This document shows, piece by piece, positions 14,576-22,465 of a stretch of DNA of 64,000 nucleotides (position 1 is its first letter; every line of letters begins with the position of its first letter). The DNA is from Algoriphagus hitonicola (GTDB lineage: Bacteria; Bacteroidota; Bacteroidia; Cytophagales; Cyclobacteriaceae). The notes beneath the pieces are model-generated. The model worked only from the letters and a program-made list of their open reading frames with translations, had not been told where the DNA came from and made no database searches. The position numbers were made by a program, and so were the translations under genes. Where the stretch lies: NCBI RefSeq assembly GCF_900113375.1, contig NZ_FOPC01000007.1:62001-126000 (forward strand), written 5' to 3'.

Positions 14576-17530
14576 TTAGTTTTTTGCCAGGGCCTTATAA
14601 ATAATATCGTGGATTTCAGTTCGGATCCCCTCTTTGAGCAACTTGGTGTTTTCTGCCTCAGGATAGACCCGATTGGATAGAAAAACATAGATTAAGTTGT
14701 TTTCAGGGTCCGCCCAGACGCAGGTTCCGGTAAATCCGGTATGCCCAAATGTCGTCTTGGGAGCCAAATCTCCTGCCGAACCCCCTTTTCCCAATTCAGG
14801 TTCGGGTTTGTCCCAGCCCCACCCTCTACGGCTTTGGGTGGATTGCCGCTGGGTAAATGCTGCTACTGTAGCAGGTTTGAGCAAACTGAGTTCGCCATAA
14901 TAACCCTGATTGAGCATAAGCTGCATCATGACGGCAAGGTCATTTGCCTTTCCAAAAAGGCCTGCATGTCCAGCTACTCCACCATACATGGCCGCACCGG
15001 GATCGTGTACATAGCCTTTAACTTGTCGTTTTCTAAAGGCAACATCGTTTTCAGTAGGAGCGATGTTGTCGATCGGCATTTTTTCGAATGGCTTAAACGT
15101 CAGGCTATACAATCCTAGCGGCTCATAGAAGTTTTGGTCCAAAAACTCGTTCAAGGGTTGATTGACGATTCGCTCGACCACGGCCTGCATAAAATACATG
15201 GTCAGGTCGGAATAGACGTAGCGATTTCGGCCCCCGCTTTTTGGAAGCAAATCGGATGTTACGGTCCAGTGCCAGATACTATCCCGAAGGTGATTTACCG
15301 CAAACATGTCGTTGGAAACGGGACTTGAAAAACCGGGCGCAGGGTTTGGCTGGTAATACTCATTACGCCACTGTCCGCTTTCTACTGTTTTTACGTAATG
15401 AGGAATAAATGCTTTTAATCCTGCTTCATGTGCCATCACATCCCGAAGGATCAACTTTGCTTTGTTGGTGCCTTTTAGCTCTGGGAGGTAATCGCCCAAA
15501 GTTTTGTTCATGTCCAATTCACCTCGGCTGTGAAGAAACATCACAGCCTGGGTAGTGGCCAGGACTTTGGTGATCGAGGCCAGGTCGTAAACGGTTTCAG
15601 AATTCACTTTTGGGGAGCGTTTGTATTCGAGTTGCCCATAGGAGCGTTCAAACACTACTTTCCCATCTTTGACCACGAGTACGCTCGCTCCCGGAGTAGC
15701 TTGGATGCGAATCGCTTTTTCAGCTACTTCATCAATTTGGTCCAGTGTCTTGCTGTCAAGCCCCACACTCTCAGGAGTGCCATAGGAAAGTCTGTTCATC
15801 CCCTGCAAAAATCCTCCGACGCCATAGGTGAATTGGGTGCTCACGGATACTGGAAGGATTCCTTGTGCCGGTCTCGCACCGAAAAGAATCTGGGGGCTTA
15901 GTTTTTGAGTTAATTCATTGTTTTCAAATGCAAAAACCACATGCTCCAATCCCTCCAAAAACTGGGAGGCGTAAGCATTTCCAAACAGTACGGTGACGAC
16001 TTTTTGGCGCTTTTGAAGCATTCGCAGCAATTCCACATCTCCAGGGGCTATTCCAAAAGCCCTTCTCGGAAGATTGGTCACTCCCATAAACCCGACGACT
16101 ACGACATCGTAATCTTCCAGTTTTTTCATGAGCTTATAATGCTCAGATTCACTGGAGGCTTTTTCGATGTCGAAATGATCAAATTTCGTGTATTTGCCAA
16201 GCTGGTTCTGAAATTCTTGCCCATCCCCACCAATGGTCAGACTGGCAAATCGCTTCATGTCCAGTCCTTTGAAAGGAATCAATTCGTCCTTGTTGGCGGC
16301 TACAGTGATAGCATTTGCATACAATTCCTCCCGAATCACTTCGGCCTCGGGCGTGTTTAGGCGATCGATTAGTCCAGAAGTTTTGATGGGGCGATAGTCA
16401 TTAAGTCCTACCTGGTATTTTGCTCTGAGGATTTTTTTGATTTTGCGTTCAATTTCTTTCTCCGAGATCTTTCCGTCCTGTATAGCTTCTTTGATTAGGG
16501 TTTTGGCTTTAGGGACATCCTGAGAGTAGAGGAGGACGTCATTTCCTGCAAGAAGGGCTTTCAGATCCACTTCTCCAGGACTACTGGATTGCAATACTCC
16601 ACGCATATTAAGCGCATCGGTGAAGACCAAGCCCTGGAAATTCATTTGGTTTTGGAGCAGGTCCGTGACGACTTTTCTGCTTAAACTAGTCGGGGTGTTA
16701 GCGGTATTGTCCAGTGAGGGAATATTGAGATGGGCCACCATGACCGACATGAGGTTTTCGCGGAAAAGCTCCTGATACGGATATAAGTCGATGTCCCAAA
16801 TTCTATTTTCGGGATGCTTGATGACCGGCAGGGCGTAGTGGCTGTCGGCTTCGGTATCTCCATGTCCGGGGAAATGTTTGGCGTTGGCAATAACTCCATG
16901 GTCTTGCAGCCCTTTCATGTAAGCAACTGCACGCTTGGCAACAAGTTGTTTGTTTTCCCCAAAGGCGCGATAGCCGATCACGGGGTTATCAGGATTGGAA
17001 TTGACGTCCACGACCGGAGCAAAATTAATATGCATACCCATTTCCTTGAATTGGCGGGCCATTTCGGTGCCCATAGTGTAGATCAATTCGGTATTTTGAA
17101 TGGCGCCGAGCGTCATGGCTTTTGGAAAATCAGGAATAGAATCCAAGCGCATACTTAATCCCCATTCGGCATCCATGGCAATGAATAGTGGAGTTTTGGC
17201 CTGTGCCTGATAATAATTGGTCAGTTTGGCTTGGCGATCCGGACCGCCCTGAAAAAATATTAATCCGCCTAAATTTTCGTTCTTTACCAGTTGGCTAATC
17301 TCATCGACGTGAGATTCGTCTTTATTTGAATAAGCGGCCACCATAAATAGTTGGCCGAGTCGTTCATCTAAGCTGAGGTTTTGATAAACTGAATCTACCC
17401 AGTTGAGCTGGGCAATGGGGTCTGGAGCGATTAAAGGGTCTTCGACTAAAAGGGCATTGTCTATTTTTCCTGAGGTGAAAAATAGGGCAACCAAGCAGAT
17501 GCCTAAAACCCTCCGAACCGTAACATGCAT
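14576..17530 (-). CDS. GH3 beta-N-acetylhexosaminidase fused to a serine beta-lactamase-like domain
   Basis: About 984 residues in two enzymes. The N-terminal GH3 domain (about 45-350) carries the NagZ signature KHFPGHGDT (218-226) with the DSH acid/base dyad (229-231) and nucleophile D305 in VFTDALNMRG; a GH3 C-terminal domain follows to about 580. The C-terminal part (about 600-980) is a class C beta-lactamase/esterase-type serine hydrolase with S652-x-x-K655 (SITK) and YSD near 774 in the place of YxN. A signal sequence follows ATG 17530; ATG 17578 would add 16 residues. Such fusions occur in Bacteroidota. The GH3 half should release GlcNAc from peptidoglycan fragments, and the serine hydrolase may act on muropeptides or esters. 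It stands alone. Confidence 0.88.
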   Translation of the reverse strand: MHVTVRRVLGICLVALFFTSGKIDNALLVEDPLIAPDPIAQLNWVDSVYQNLSLDERLGQLFMVAAYSNKDESHVDEISQLVKNENLGGLIFFQGGPDRQAKLTNYYQAQAKTPLFIAMDAEWGLSMRLDSIPDFPKAMTLGAIQNTELIYTMGTEMARQFKEMGMHINFAPVVDVNSNPDNPVIGYRAFGENKQLVAKRAVAYMKGLQDHGVIANAKHFPGHGDTEADSHYALPVIKHPENRIWDIDLYPYQELFRENLMSVMVAHLNIPSLDNTANTPTSLSRKVVTDLLQNQMNFQGLVFTDALNMRGVLQSSSPGEVDLKALLAGNDVLLYSQDVPKAKTLIKEAIQDGKISEKEIERKIKKILRAKYQVGLNDYRPIKTSGLIDRLNTPEAEVIREELYANAITVAANKDELIPFKGLDMKRFASLTIGGDGQEFQNQLGKYTKFDHFDIEKASSESEHYKLMKKLEDYDVVVVGFMGVTNLPRRAFGIAPGDVELLRMLQKRQKVVTVLFGNAYASQFLEGLEHVVFAFENNELTQKLSPQILFGARPAQGILPVSVSTQFTYGVGGFLQGMNRLSYGTPESVGLDSKTLDQIDEVAEKAIRIQATPGASVLVVKDGKVVFERSYGQLEYKRSPKVNSETVYDLASITKVLATTQAVMFLHSRGELDMNKTLGDYLPELKGTNKAKLILRDVMAHEAGLKAFIPHYVKTVESGQWRNEYYQPNPAPGFSSPVSNDMFAVNHLRDSIWHWTVTSDLLPKSGGRNRYVYSDLTMYFMQAVVERIVNQPLNEFLDQNFYEPLGLYSLTFKPFEKMPIDNIAPTENDVAFRKRQVKGYVHDPGAAMYGGVAGHAGLFGKANDLAVMMQLMLNQGYYGELSLLKPATVAAFTQRQSTQSRRGWGWDKPEPELGKGGSAGDLAPKTTFGHTGFTGTCVWADPENNLIYVFLSNRVYPEAENTKLLKEGIRTEIHDIIYKALAKN

Positions 17531-17578
17531 GTTTGAGTTAATTATAATCCTTAAATTTGAGATAAATTTGTGAGGCAC

Positions 17579-17929
17579 ACCATTGAACGTTTATTCATTC
17601 ATTCTGGTATGCTTATTCCCGAGAGGTCATTCTACTTATTCCTTTTCAGGTAAAAGTAATTTGAAGATAGTAAAGAAAGGACAACAATGAGTTCCTTTTC
17701 GGGTTAAAATTGGTATAAATTTGATTGTCGGCTGTAGCTTACTTCCAAAACCCCTGAGGTCGGTAAGTCTGTGGTTAAAAAATAATCCAACTGGAGAATT
17801 GACATGATTCAACCGTTGCCTTTAGAGATAATGGGGTTGTCCAATGAAATTCCAAAACTGAAAGTGGGCAGGATCCGGTTTGATTTCGATCCGGATATTT
17901 AGCCCTTTGAAGAAGAAAATTGTAAAAAA
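17579..17929. other. Intergenic region with one possible 32-residue frame
   Basis: This 351-base gap separates divergent genes and must hold both promoters, but I find no full TAnnTTTG match on either strand. One short plus-strand frame (ATG 17804 to TAG 17902) has reasonable composition (MIQPLPLEIMGLSNEIPKLK, then VGRIRFDFDPDI) and contains the duplicated heptamer GATCCGG. It has no supporting signal and may be chance. Confidence 0.3.
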
Positions 17930-18334
17930 ATGAAATTCCCATCCATATTTCGGACTGCAAATCCGGCTCGATTTGATATAAAGCCTAGGTATTATGATCC
18001 TGTTAGAGAGGAGCTAGATCAGCGTACTTCAAGGATTAAACAAGAACTCGAAGCAGAAGGGAAACTTGGAGAAATAACTGAGGAGGAAAGACTCAAGCGA
18101 TACGAATCCGGTATACGTGGAGCTTTTGCCCAATATCAAGGGATTCGAGAAAAGGAAAGCAGCATGATGAACTCCACTGCTTTGATCAGGACGTTGATTT
18201 TTCTTTTCCTTTTGACGGGTATGGGTGGATATATTTATCTCGGTCCAGTTATTTTTGAATATCTTTTATACCTAGGAATAATCGTTGCTGCGGGCTTTTA
18301 TTTCACTAAGCTCAAAAAATCCCGCAATGAGTGA
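17930..18334 (+). CDS. Small two-pass membrane protein upstream of mutL
   Basis: A 134-residue protein with a charged cytoplasmic N-terminal half (about 1-80, including KPRYYDPVREELDQR and a helical Glu/Arg-rich stretch) followed by two transmembrane segments (about 84-105 and 107-126). Its stop codon overlaps the mutL start by eight bases, so the two are co-translated. Small proteins of this look precede mutL in related genomes as far as I recall; no function is known. A coupling with mismatch repair is not implied. Confidence 0.7.
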   Translation: MKFPSIFRTANPARFDIKPRYYDPVREELDQRTSRIKQELEAEGKLGEITEEERLKRYESGIRGAFAQYQGIREKESSMMNSTALIRTLIFLFLLTGMGGYIYLGPVIFEYLLYLGIIVAAGFYFTKLKKSRNE

Positions 18335-20177
18335 TATTATACAGCTTTTACCCGATGCCATCGCCAATCAGATTGCTGCGGGTGAAGTCGTACAGCGACC
18401 AGCATCTGCACTCAAAGAGATGCTCGAAAATGCTATTGATGCTGGAGCGAGCAAAGTTCAAGTAATAGTCAAGGAAGCCGGAAAGCAGCTGATCCAGGTC
18501 ATAGACAATGGAAGAGGGATGTCTGCCACAGATGCGCGAATGAGTTTTGAGCGGCATGCTACTTCAAAAATCCGGACGAGTGCGGACTTGTTTGCCATCC
18601 GAACCTTTGGTTTTCGGGGAGAGGCTTTGGCCTCGATCGCAGCAGTAGCACAAGTCGAGCTCAAAACCAGACAAGCTGATCAAGAGCTCGGAACGCTGAT
18701 TCAAATCGAAGGATCGGAAGTCAAAAAGCAAGAACCCATCGCCACCAGTCCGGGTACCTCAGTGGCCATGAAAAATCTATTTTTCAATGTGCCTGCACGC
18801 AGAAATTTCCTCAAATCCAATCCTGTGGAAATGCGCCATATTGTGGAGGAATTTCAGCGGGTAGCCTTGTCCTATTCCGAAATCGGATTTGTACTGATGC
18901 AAAATGATTTGGAGGTTTTTAATCTTCAGCCGGGGAAATTGAGCCAGCGGATCGTTGGGCTTTTTGGAAAAAATTATCAAAGTAATCTCGTGCCCTGTGA
19001 AGAACTTACTCCTCATCTCAATGTCAAAGGGTACATCGGAAAACCCGAGTGTGCAAAAAAGACCCGGGGCGAGCAGTATTTCTTTGTCAACAATCGATAT
19101 ATCAAAAGCAATTACCTTCATCATGCGGTTTCTACCGCTTTTGAAGGGCTGATTCAAAATGATCAGCACCCCTTTTATGTGTTGTTTTTGGAAATTGACC
19201 CTTCGCATATTGATATCAACGTGCATCCAACTAAAACTGAAATTAAGTTTGAAGATGAACGGACGGTCTATGCCGTAATCCGATCTGCGGTCAAGCAAGC
19301 CCTTGGCGCCCATCATGTGGTACCGGCCCTGGACTTCAGTATTGATGTCAATTTCACCGAAAACTGGAGCAAAGATCCCGAGAAAAAAGCCGCAGTAGAT
19401 CGAGAGTACAGTTATAAAACCTTCAATACCCCGGAATTTAAAAGATCAAGTGCCAGTGGCTGGGAGCGATTATTTGAGGGGAATCAACCGGTGTCGGAAA
19501 CTCCTGGAGACCGACAGGCTGACAGTGATGATGAGCAGATTTTGACTTTTAAAAGTAAAGCAAATGCTGAAGCGGATCTGCCTGTTTTGTCAAGATCCCC
19601 GGAGGAGGAAGCAACAGGAACTACTTTTCAGGTCGAGCTAAATTACATTGTGGCCCAAATGTCCACCGGCCTTTTGATCGTGGACCAGCAGTCGGCACAT
19701 GAGCGAATTCTATACGAGCGCTACCTCAGACAGCTGAAACTTGCCCAAGGCCCTTCCCAGCAGTGCTTGTTTCCCCCGGTGGTGGAACTGAGTCCCGGGG
19801 ATTTTGAATTGGTTTCTGGGCTGATGCCCGAATTACACAGTCTGGGATTTATGATTTCTGAATTTGGAAACAATACAGTGTTGGTTCAAGGAGTACCGGC
19901 AGATGTTCAGTTGAAAAATGAAAAAGACCTTTTCGAAGGCTTGATTGAACAATTTAAAAATTTCAAAAATGAATTATCCCTCGACAAAAGGGAAAATCTG
20001 GCCCGCTCCTTGGCAAGAAAATCCTCTTTGAAGCGAGGACAAAAACTCAACCCCCAAGAAATGGAAACCCTCGTGGGACAGCTTTTTGCCTGTCAAAATC
20101 CAAATTATGGACTGAGCGGGAACAAAACCTTTGTCAAATTGGATTTAACCAGCATCCACTCTTTTTTCGGAAAATAG
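18327..20177 (+). CDS. mutL: DNA mismatch repair protein MutL
   Basis: A 616-residue MutL with a GHKL ATPase domain: EMLENAIDAGA (motif I), DNGRGM (motif II), TFGFRGEAL (motif III). The transducer domain ends near residue 330, a variable linker follows, and a C-terminal dimerisation/endonuclease domain. The endonuclease motif DQHA-x2-E-x4-E reads DQQSAHERILYE; the Asp and both Glu are kept but HA is replaced by QS. ATG 18327 (SDIIQLLPDAIANQIAAGEV) is the family start; an upstream ATG at 18285 lies within the preceding gene. The first rhomboid gene follows after one base, so three or four genes form one unit. Confidence 0.93.
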   Translation: MSDIIQLLPDAIANQIAAGEVVQRPASALKEMLENAIDAGASKVQVIVKEAGKQLIQVIDNGRGMSATDARMSFERHATSKIRTSADLFAIRTFGFRGEALASIAAVAQVELKTRQADQELGTLIQIEGSEVKKQEPIATSPGTSVAMKNLFFNVPARRNFLKSNPVEMRHIVEEFQRVALSYSEIGFVLMQNDLEVFNLQPGKLSQRIVGLFGKNYQSNLVPCEELTPHLNVKGYIGKPECAKKTRGEQYFFVNNRYIKSNYLHHAVSTAFEGLIQNDQHPFYVLFLEIDPSHIDINVHPTKTEIKFEDERTVYAVIRSAVKQALGAHHVVPALDFSIDVNFTENWSKDPEKKAAVDREYSYKTFNTPEFKRSSASGWERLFEGNQPVSETPGDRQADSDDEQILTFKSKANAEADLPVLSRSPEEEATGTTFQVELNYIVAQMSTGLLIVDQQSAHERILYERYLRQLKLAQGPSQQCLFPPVVELSPGDFELVSGLMPELHSLGFMISEFGNNTVLVQGVPADVQLKNEKDLFEGLIEQFKNFKNELSLDKRENLARSLARKSSLKRGQKLNPQEMETLVGQLFACQNPNYGLSGNKTFVKLDLTSIHSFFGK

Positions 20178-20178
20178 C

Positions 20179-20970
20179 ATGTTTAGAAATATTACACCTG
20201 TCGTACAGAATCTTTTATTGATCAATATTGGTCTATTCATTGTGAGTGGTTTTGTTTTACCCCAGCTCAATGAATGGTTTGCGTTATATTATATCGGGAG
20301 TGAAAACTTCAAGCCTTTCCAGTTTCTGACCTATATGTTTATGCATGCCGATTTTTGGCATTTGTTCAGTAATATGTTTGGCTTGTTTATTTTCGGTCCG
20401 CTTCTCGAGCAGTTTTTGGGCCCTAAAAAATTGTTGATTCTTTGGATGGTTTGTGGCGTAGGATCGGGAGTGTTGTATTCCGGCTACAATATTTACCGGA
20501 TGAGTAGTTTTGAATCCACGGTGGAGCAGTTTCAAGCAGATCCTGACCCCGAGAGCTTCAATCGGATAGTTATCCAAAACCGAAATTTCTTTAATCGGGA
20601 GGTTTTTGATTTTATCGATGATTATAGCAGAAATCCTGAGGATCCAATTAAGGTTTCTCAAGCCAACCAAACCCTGGATTCTATTATGGATCTAAAAGCA
20701 AATATCCCCATGGTAGGAGCATCGGGGGCTTTGTTTGGAGTTTTGATTGCTTTTGGGATGCTATTTCCAAATACGCAGCTTTTTCTGCTGTTTCCTCCCA
20801 TGCCGGTCAAAGCCAAATATTTGGTCCTGTTTTACGGACTTTACACGATTTACAACGTATTGAACAATAATCCTTTGGATAATGTAGCACACTTTGCTCA
20901 CTTGAGTGGATTGATCATCGGAGGATTGCTAGTATATAAGTGGAAAAAGGATAGAAATAGCTTTTATTAA
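20179..20970 (+). CDS. Rhomboid-family intramembrane serine protease, copy 1
   Basis: A 263-residue protease with six membrane segments. Catalytic Ser is S182 in GASGALFG and the His is H241 in HFAHLSGL; the upstream HLFSN motif (61-65) is in the usual loop 1 position. There is an insert of about 65 polar residues between the third and fourth segments (about 105-172), longer than in GlpG. It cleaves membrane-spanning proteins in their transmembrane region. It sits between mutL and a second rhomboid (one base on either side), so all are co-transcribed. The natural substrate is unknown. Confidence 0.9.
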   Translation: MFRNITPVVQNLLLINIGLFIVSGFVLPQLNEWFALYYIGSENFKPFQFLTYMFMHADFWHLFSNMFGLFIFGPLLEQFLGPKKLLILWMVCGVGSGVLYSGYNIYRMSSFESTVEQFQADPDPESFNRIVIQNRNFFNREVFDFIDDYSRNPEDPIKVSQANQTLDSIMDLKANIPMVGASGALFGVLIAFGMLFPNTQLFLLFPPMPVKAKYLVLFYGLYTIYNVLNNNPLDNVAHFAHLSGLIIGGLLVYKWKKDRNSFY

Positions 20971-20971
20971 G

Positions 20972-21919
20972 ATGTACGGAAATTTTTGGGAGAATTTAAA
21001 GAATGCCTTTCGGCACGGAGACAATAGCCTCTATAAGCTCATTGCGATTAACTTGATCTTGTGGGCGGTATTTATCGTGCTCAATGTTTTTATGACGATT
21101 AGCGGTTTTGGGGAAGTTTACGCCCAGCTGATCTCCTATTTTATGCTTCCGGCATCCTTGGCCAGGTTACTGACTCAGCCCTGGAGCTTGTTTACCTATA
21201 TGTTTTTGCATGAAGGGCTTTTTCATATTCTATTCAATATGCTCTTTCTGTATTGGTTTGGACAATTGATCCATCAGTTTCTGGGAAGTCGAAAACTCAC
21301 CAACTTATATGTTTTAGGAGGTTTGGCAGGTGGAGTTTTTTACCTGTTGATCTATAACTTAGCACCGTATTTTAGCTCATCGGTGGACAGTTCTTTGATG
21401 TTGGGAGCCAGTGCGGGTGTATTTGCCATAGTAGTCGGAGCAGCCACTTTGTCTCCCAATACCACATTTTTCTTATTGCTCTTGGGGCCTGTAAAGATCA
21501 AGTACATTGCTATTTTTTATGTCATTTTATCCTTTGTCAATTCTGCCGGAGCTAATGCTGGAGGAGAATTGGCGCATTTGGGAGGGGCACTGATTGGATA
21601 TCTTTATATCATCCAGCTGCGAAGAGGAGTGGATTTGGGAGTGCCCGTTCAAAAAGTAGGGATCTTTTTCGAAAACTTATTCAGCAGAAATCCATCCAAA
21701 ATCAAAGTCAGTTTTCGAAGACCAAAAGCCAAGACTGGTACTTTCTCTTCTTATTCCAAGCCTACTGATACCACTTCCAAAGTGGGCTCTACAAAGCGAT
21801 CATCTGAAGAAACCAGTCAAGAGGAAATCGACCGGATTCTGGATAAAATCGCCGAAAGAGGTTATGAATCTTTAAATAAAGAGGAGAAACGAAAGCTTTT
21901 TGAGTTCAGCAAAAAGTAA
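20972..21919 (+). CDS. Rhomboid-family intramembrane serine protease, copy 2, with cytoplasmic tail
   Basis: A 315-residue rhomboid with Ser S147 in GASAGVFA and His H202 in ELAHLGGAL, and HILFN at 85-89. After the last membrane segment (about 210) there is a tail of about 100 residues, basic at first, with a Thr/Ser-rich linker and an acidic-basic helical end (EEIDRILDKIAERGYESL), which resembles the short C-terminal domain seen on many Bacteroidota rhomboids. The tandem copies are similar only in motifs and topology, so they may be old paralogues with different substrates. The gene ends three bases before the convergent outer-membrane protein gene. Confidence 0.9.
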   Translation: MYGNFWENLKNAFRHGDNSLYKLIAINLILWAVFIVLNVFMTISGFGEVYAQLISYFMLPASLARLLTQPWSLFTYMFLHEGLFHILFNMLFLYWFGQLIHQFLGSRKLTNLYVLGGLAGGVFYLLIYNLAPYFSSSVDSSLMLGASAGVFAIVVGAATLSPNTTFFLLLLGPVKIKYIAIFYVILSFVNSAGANAGGELAHLGGALIGYLYIIQLRRGVDLGVPVQKVGIFFENLFSRNPSKIKVSFRRPKAKTGTFSSYSKPTDTTSKVGSTKRSSEETSQEEIDRILDKIAERGYESLNKEEKRKLFEFSKK

Positions 21920-21921
21920 AA

Positions 21922-22404
21922 TTAGAGCGGAAATGCCAGTCCAAATCGAAAACCGGCTTCTCTAGGAGTCTGACTTTGTACGCGAAATTCCGTGCTGAGA
22001 CCTACCCAATCTACCAACCGAATATAAGCACCAACGCCTACATTGGCGCCTTTGAATGAGCGGGTGACCCCGGGGCCACCAACGGTGTTGGGGGTTTCCC
22101 AATTTTGGCTATATCCTGCCATGAAGTACATCTGAGATGGGCCGTCCGAAACGTAATATCTCAGATCCATGCTAAAATTTGATGCGTTTCCTACTCGGGG
22201 AAAAATCCGGGTATAGCTGGGTTTAATGGCAAATTGATCCACAAAAAAATATTCCAAGCCGACTCCAGTTCCAAAGTTTTTCCACCGAAGACCGTAATTT
22301 CCAAAAGCGTGAGCTCGCACGTTTCCTTGATCCTGAGTCTGGGCCATCATTTCACCAGCACTGCAGACAATTAAAAATAAACAAATCACCAAAGCCTTTT
22401 TCAT
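21922..22404 (-). CDS. Small outer-membrane beta-barrel protein
   Basis: About 160 residues. ATG 22404 gives a typical signal peptide (KKALVICLFLIVCSAGEMMAQ); ATG 22419 would add five residues before it. The mature part alternates polar and aromatic residues in short strands (GNYGLRWKNFGTGVGLEYFF and so on) and ends in a Phe-rich strand, FGLAFPL, as outer-membrane barrels do. An eight-stranded barrel would fit its size. No ligand or transport role can be read from it. Confidence 0.7.
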   Translation of the reverse strand: MKKALVICLFLIVCSAGEMMAQTQDQGNVRAHAFGNYGLRWKNFGTGVGLEYFFVDQFAIKPSYTRIFPRVGNASNFSMDLRYYVSDGPSQMYFMAGYSQNWETPNTVGGPGVTRSFKGANVGVGAYIRLVDWVGLSTEFRVQSQTPREAGFRFGLAFPL

Positions 22405-22465
22405 ACTGCAAAACGTCAACGTTGAAGCATAAAAATTAGGTGGCTTTGGTGATTAAAACAAGAAC

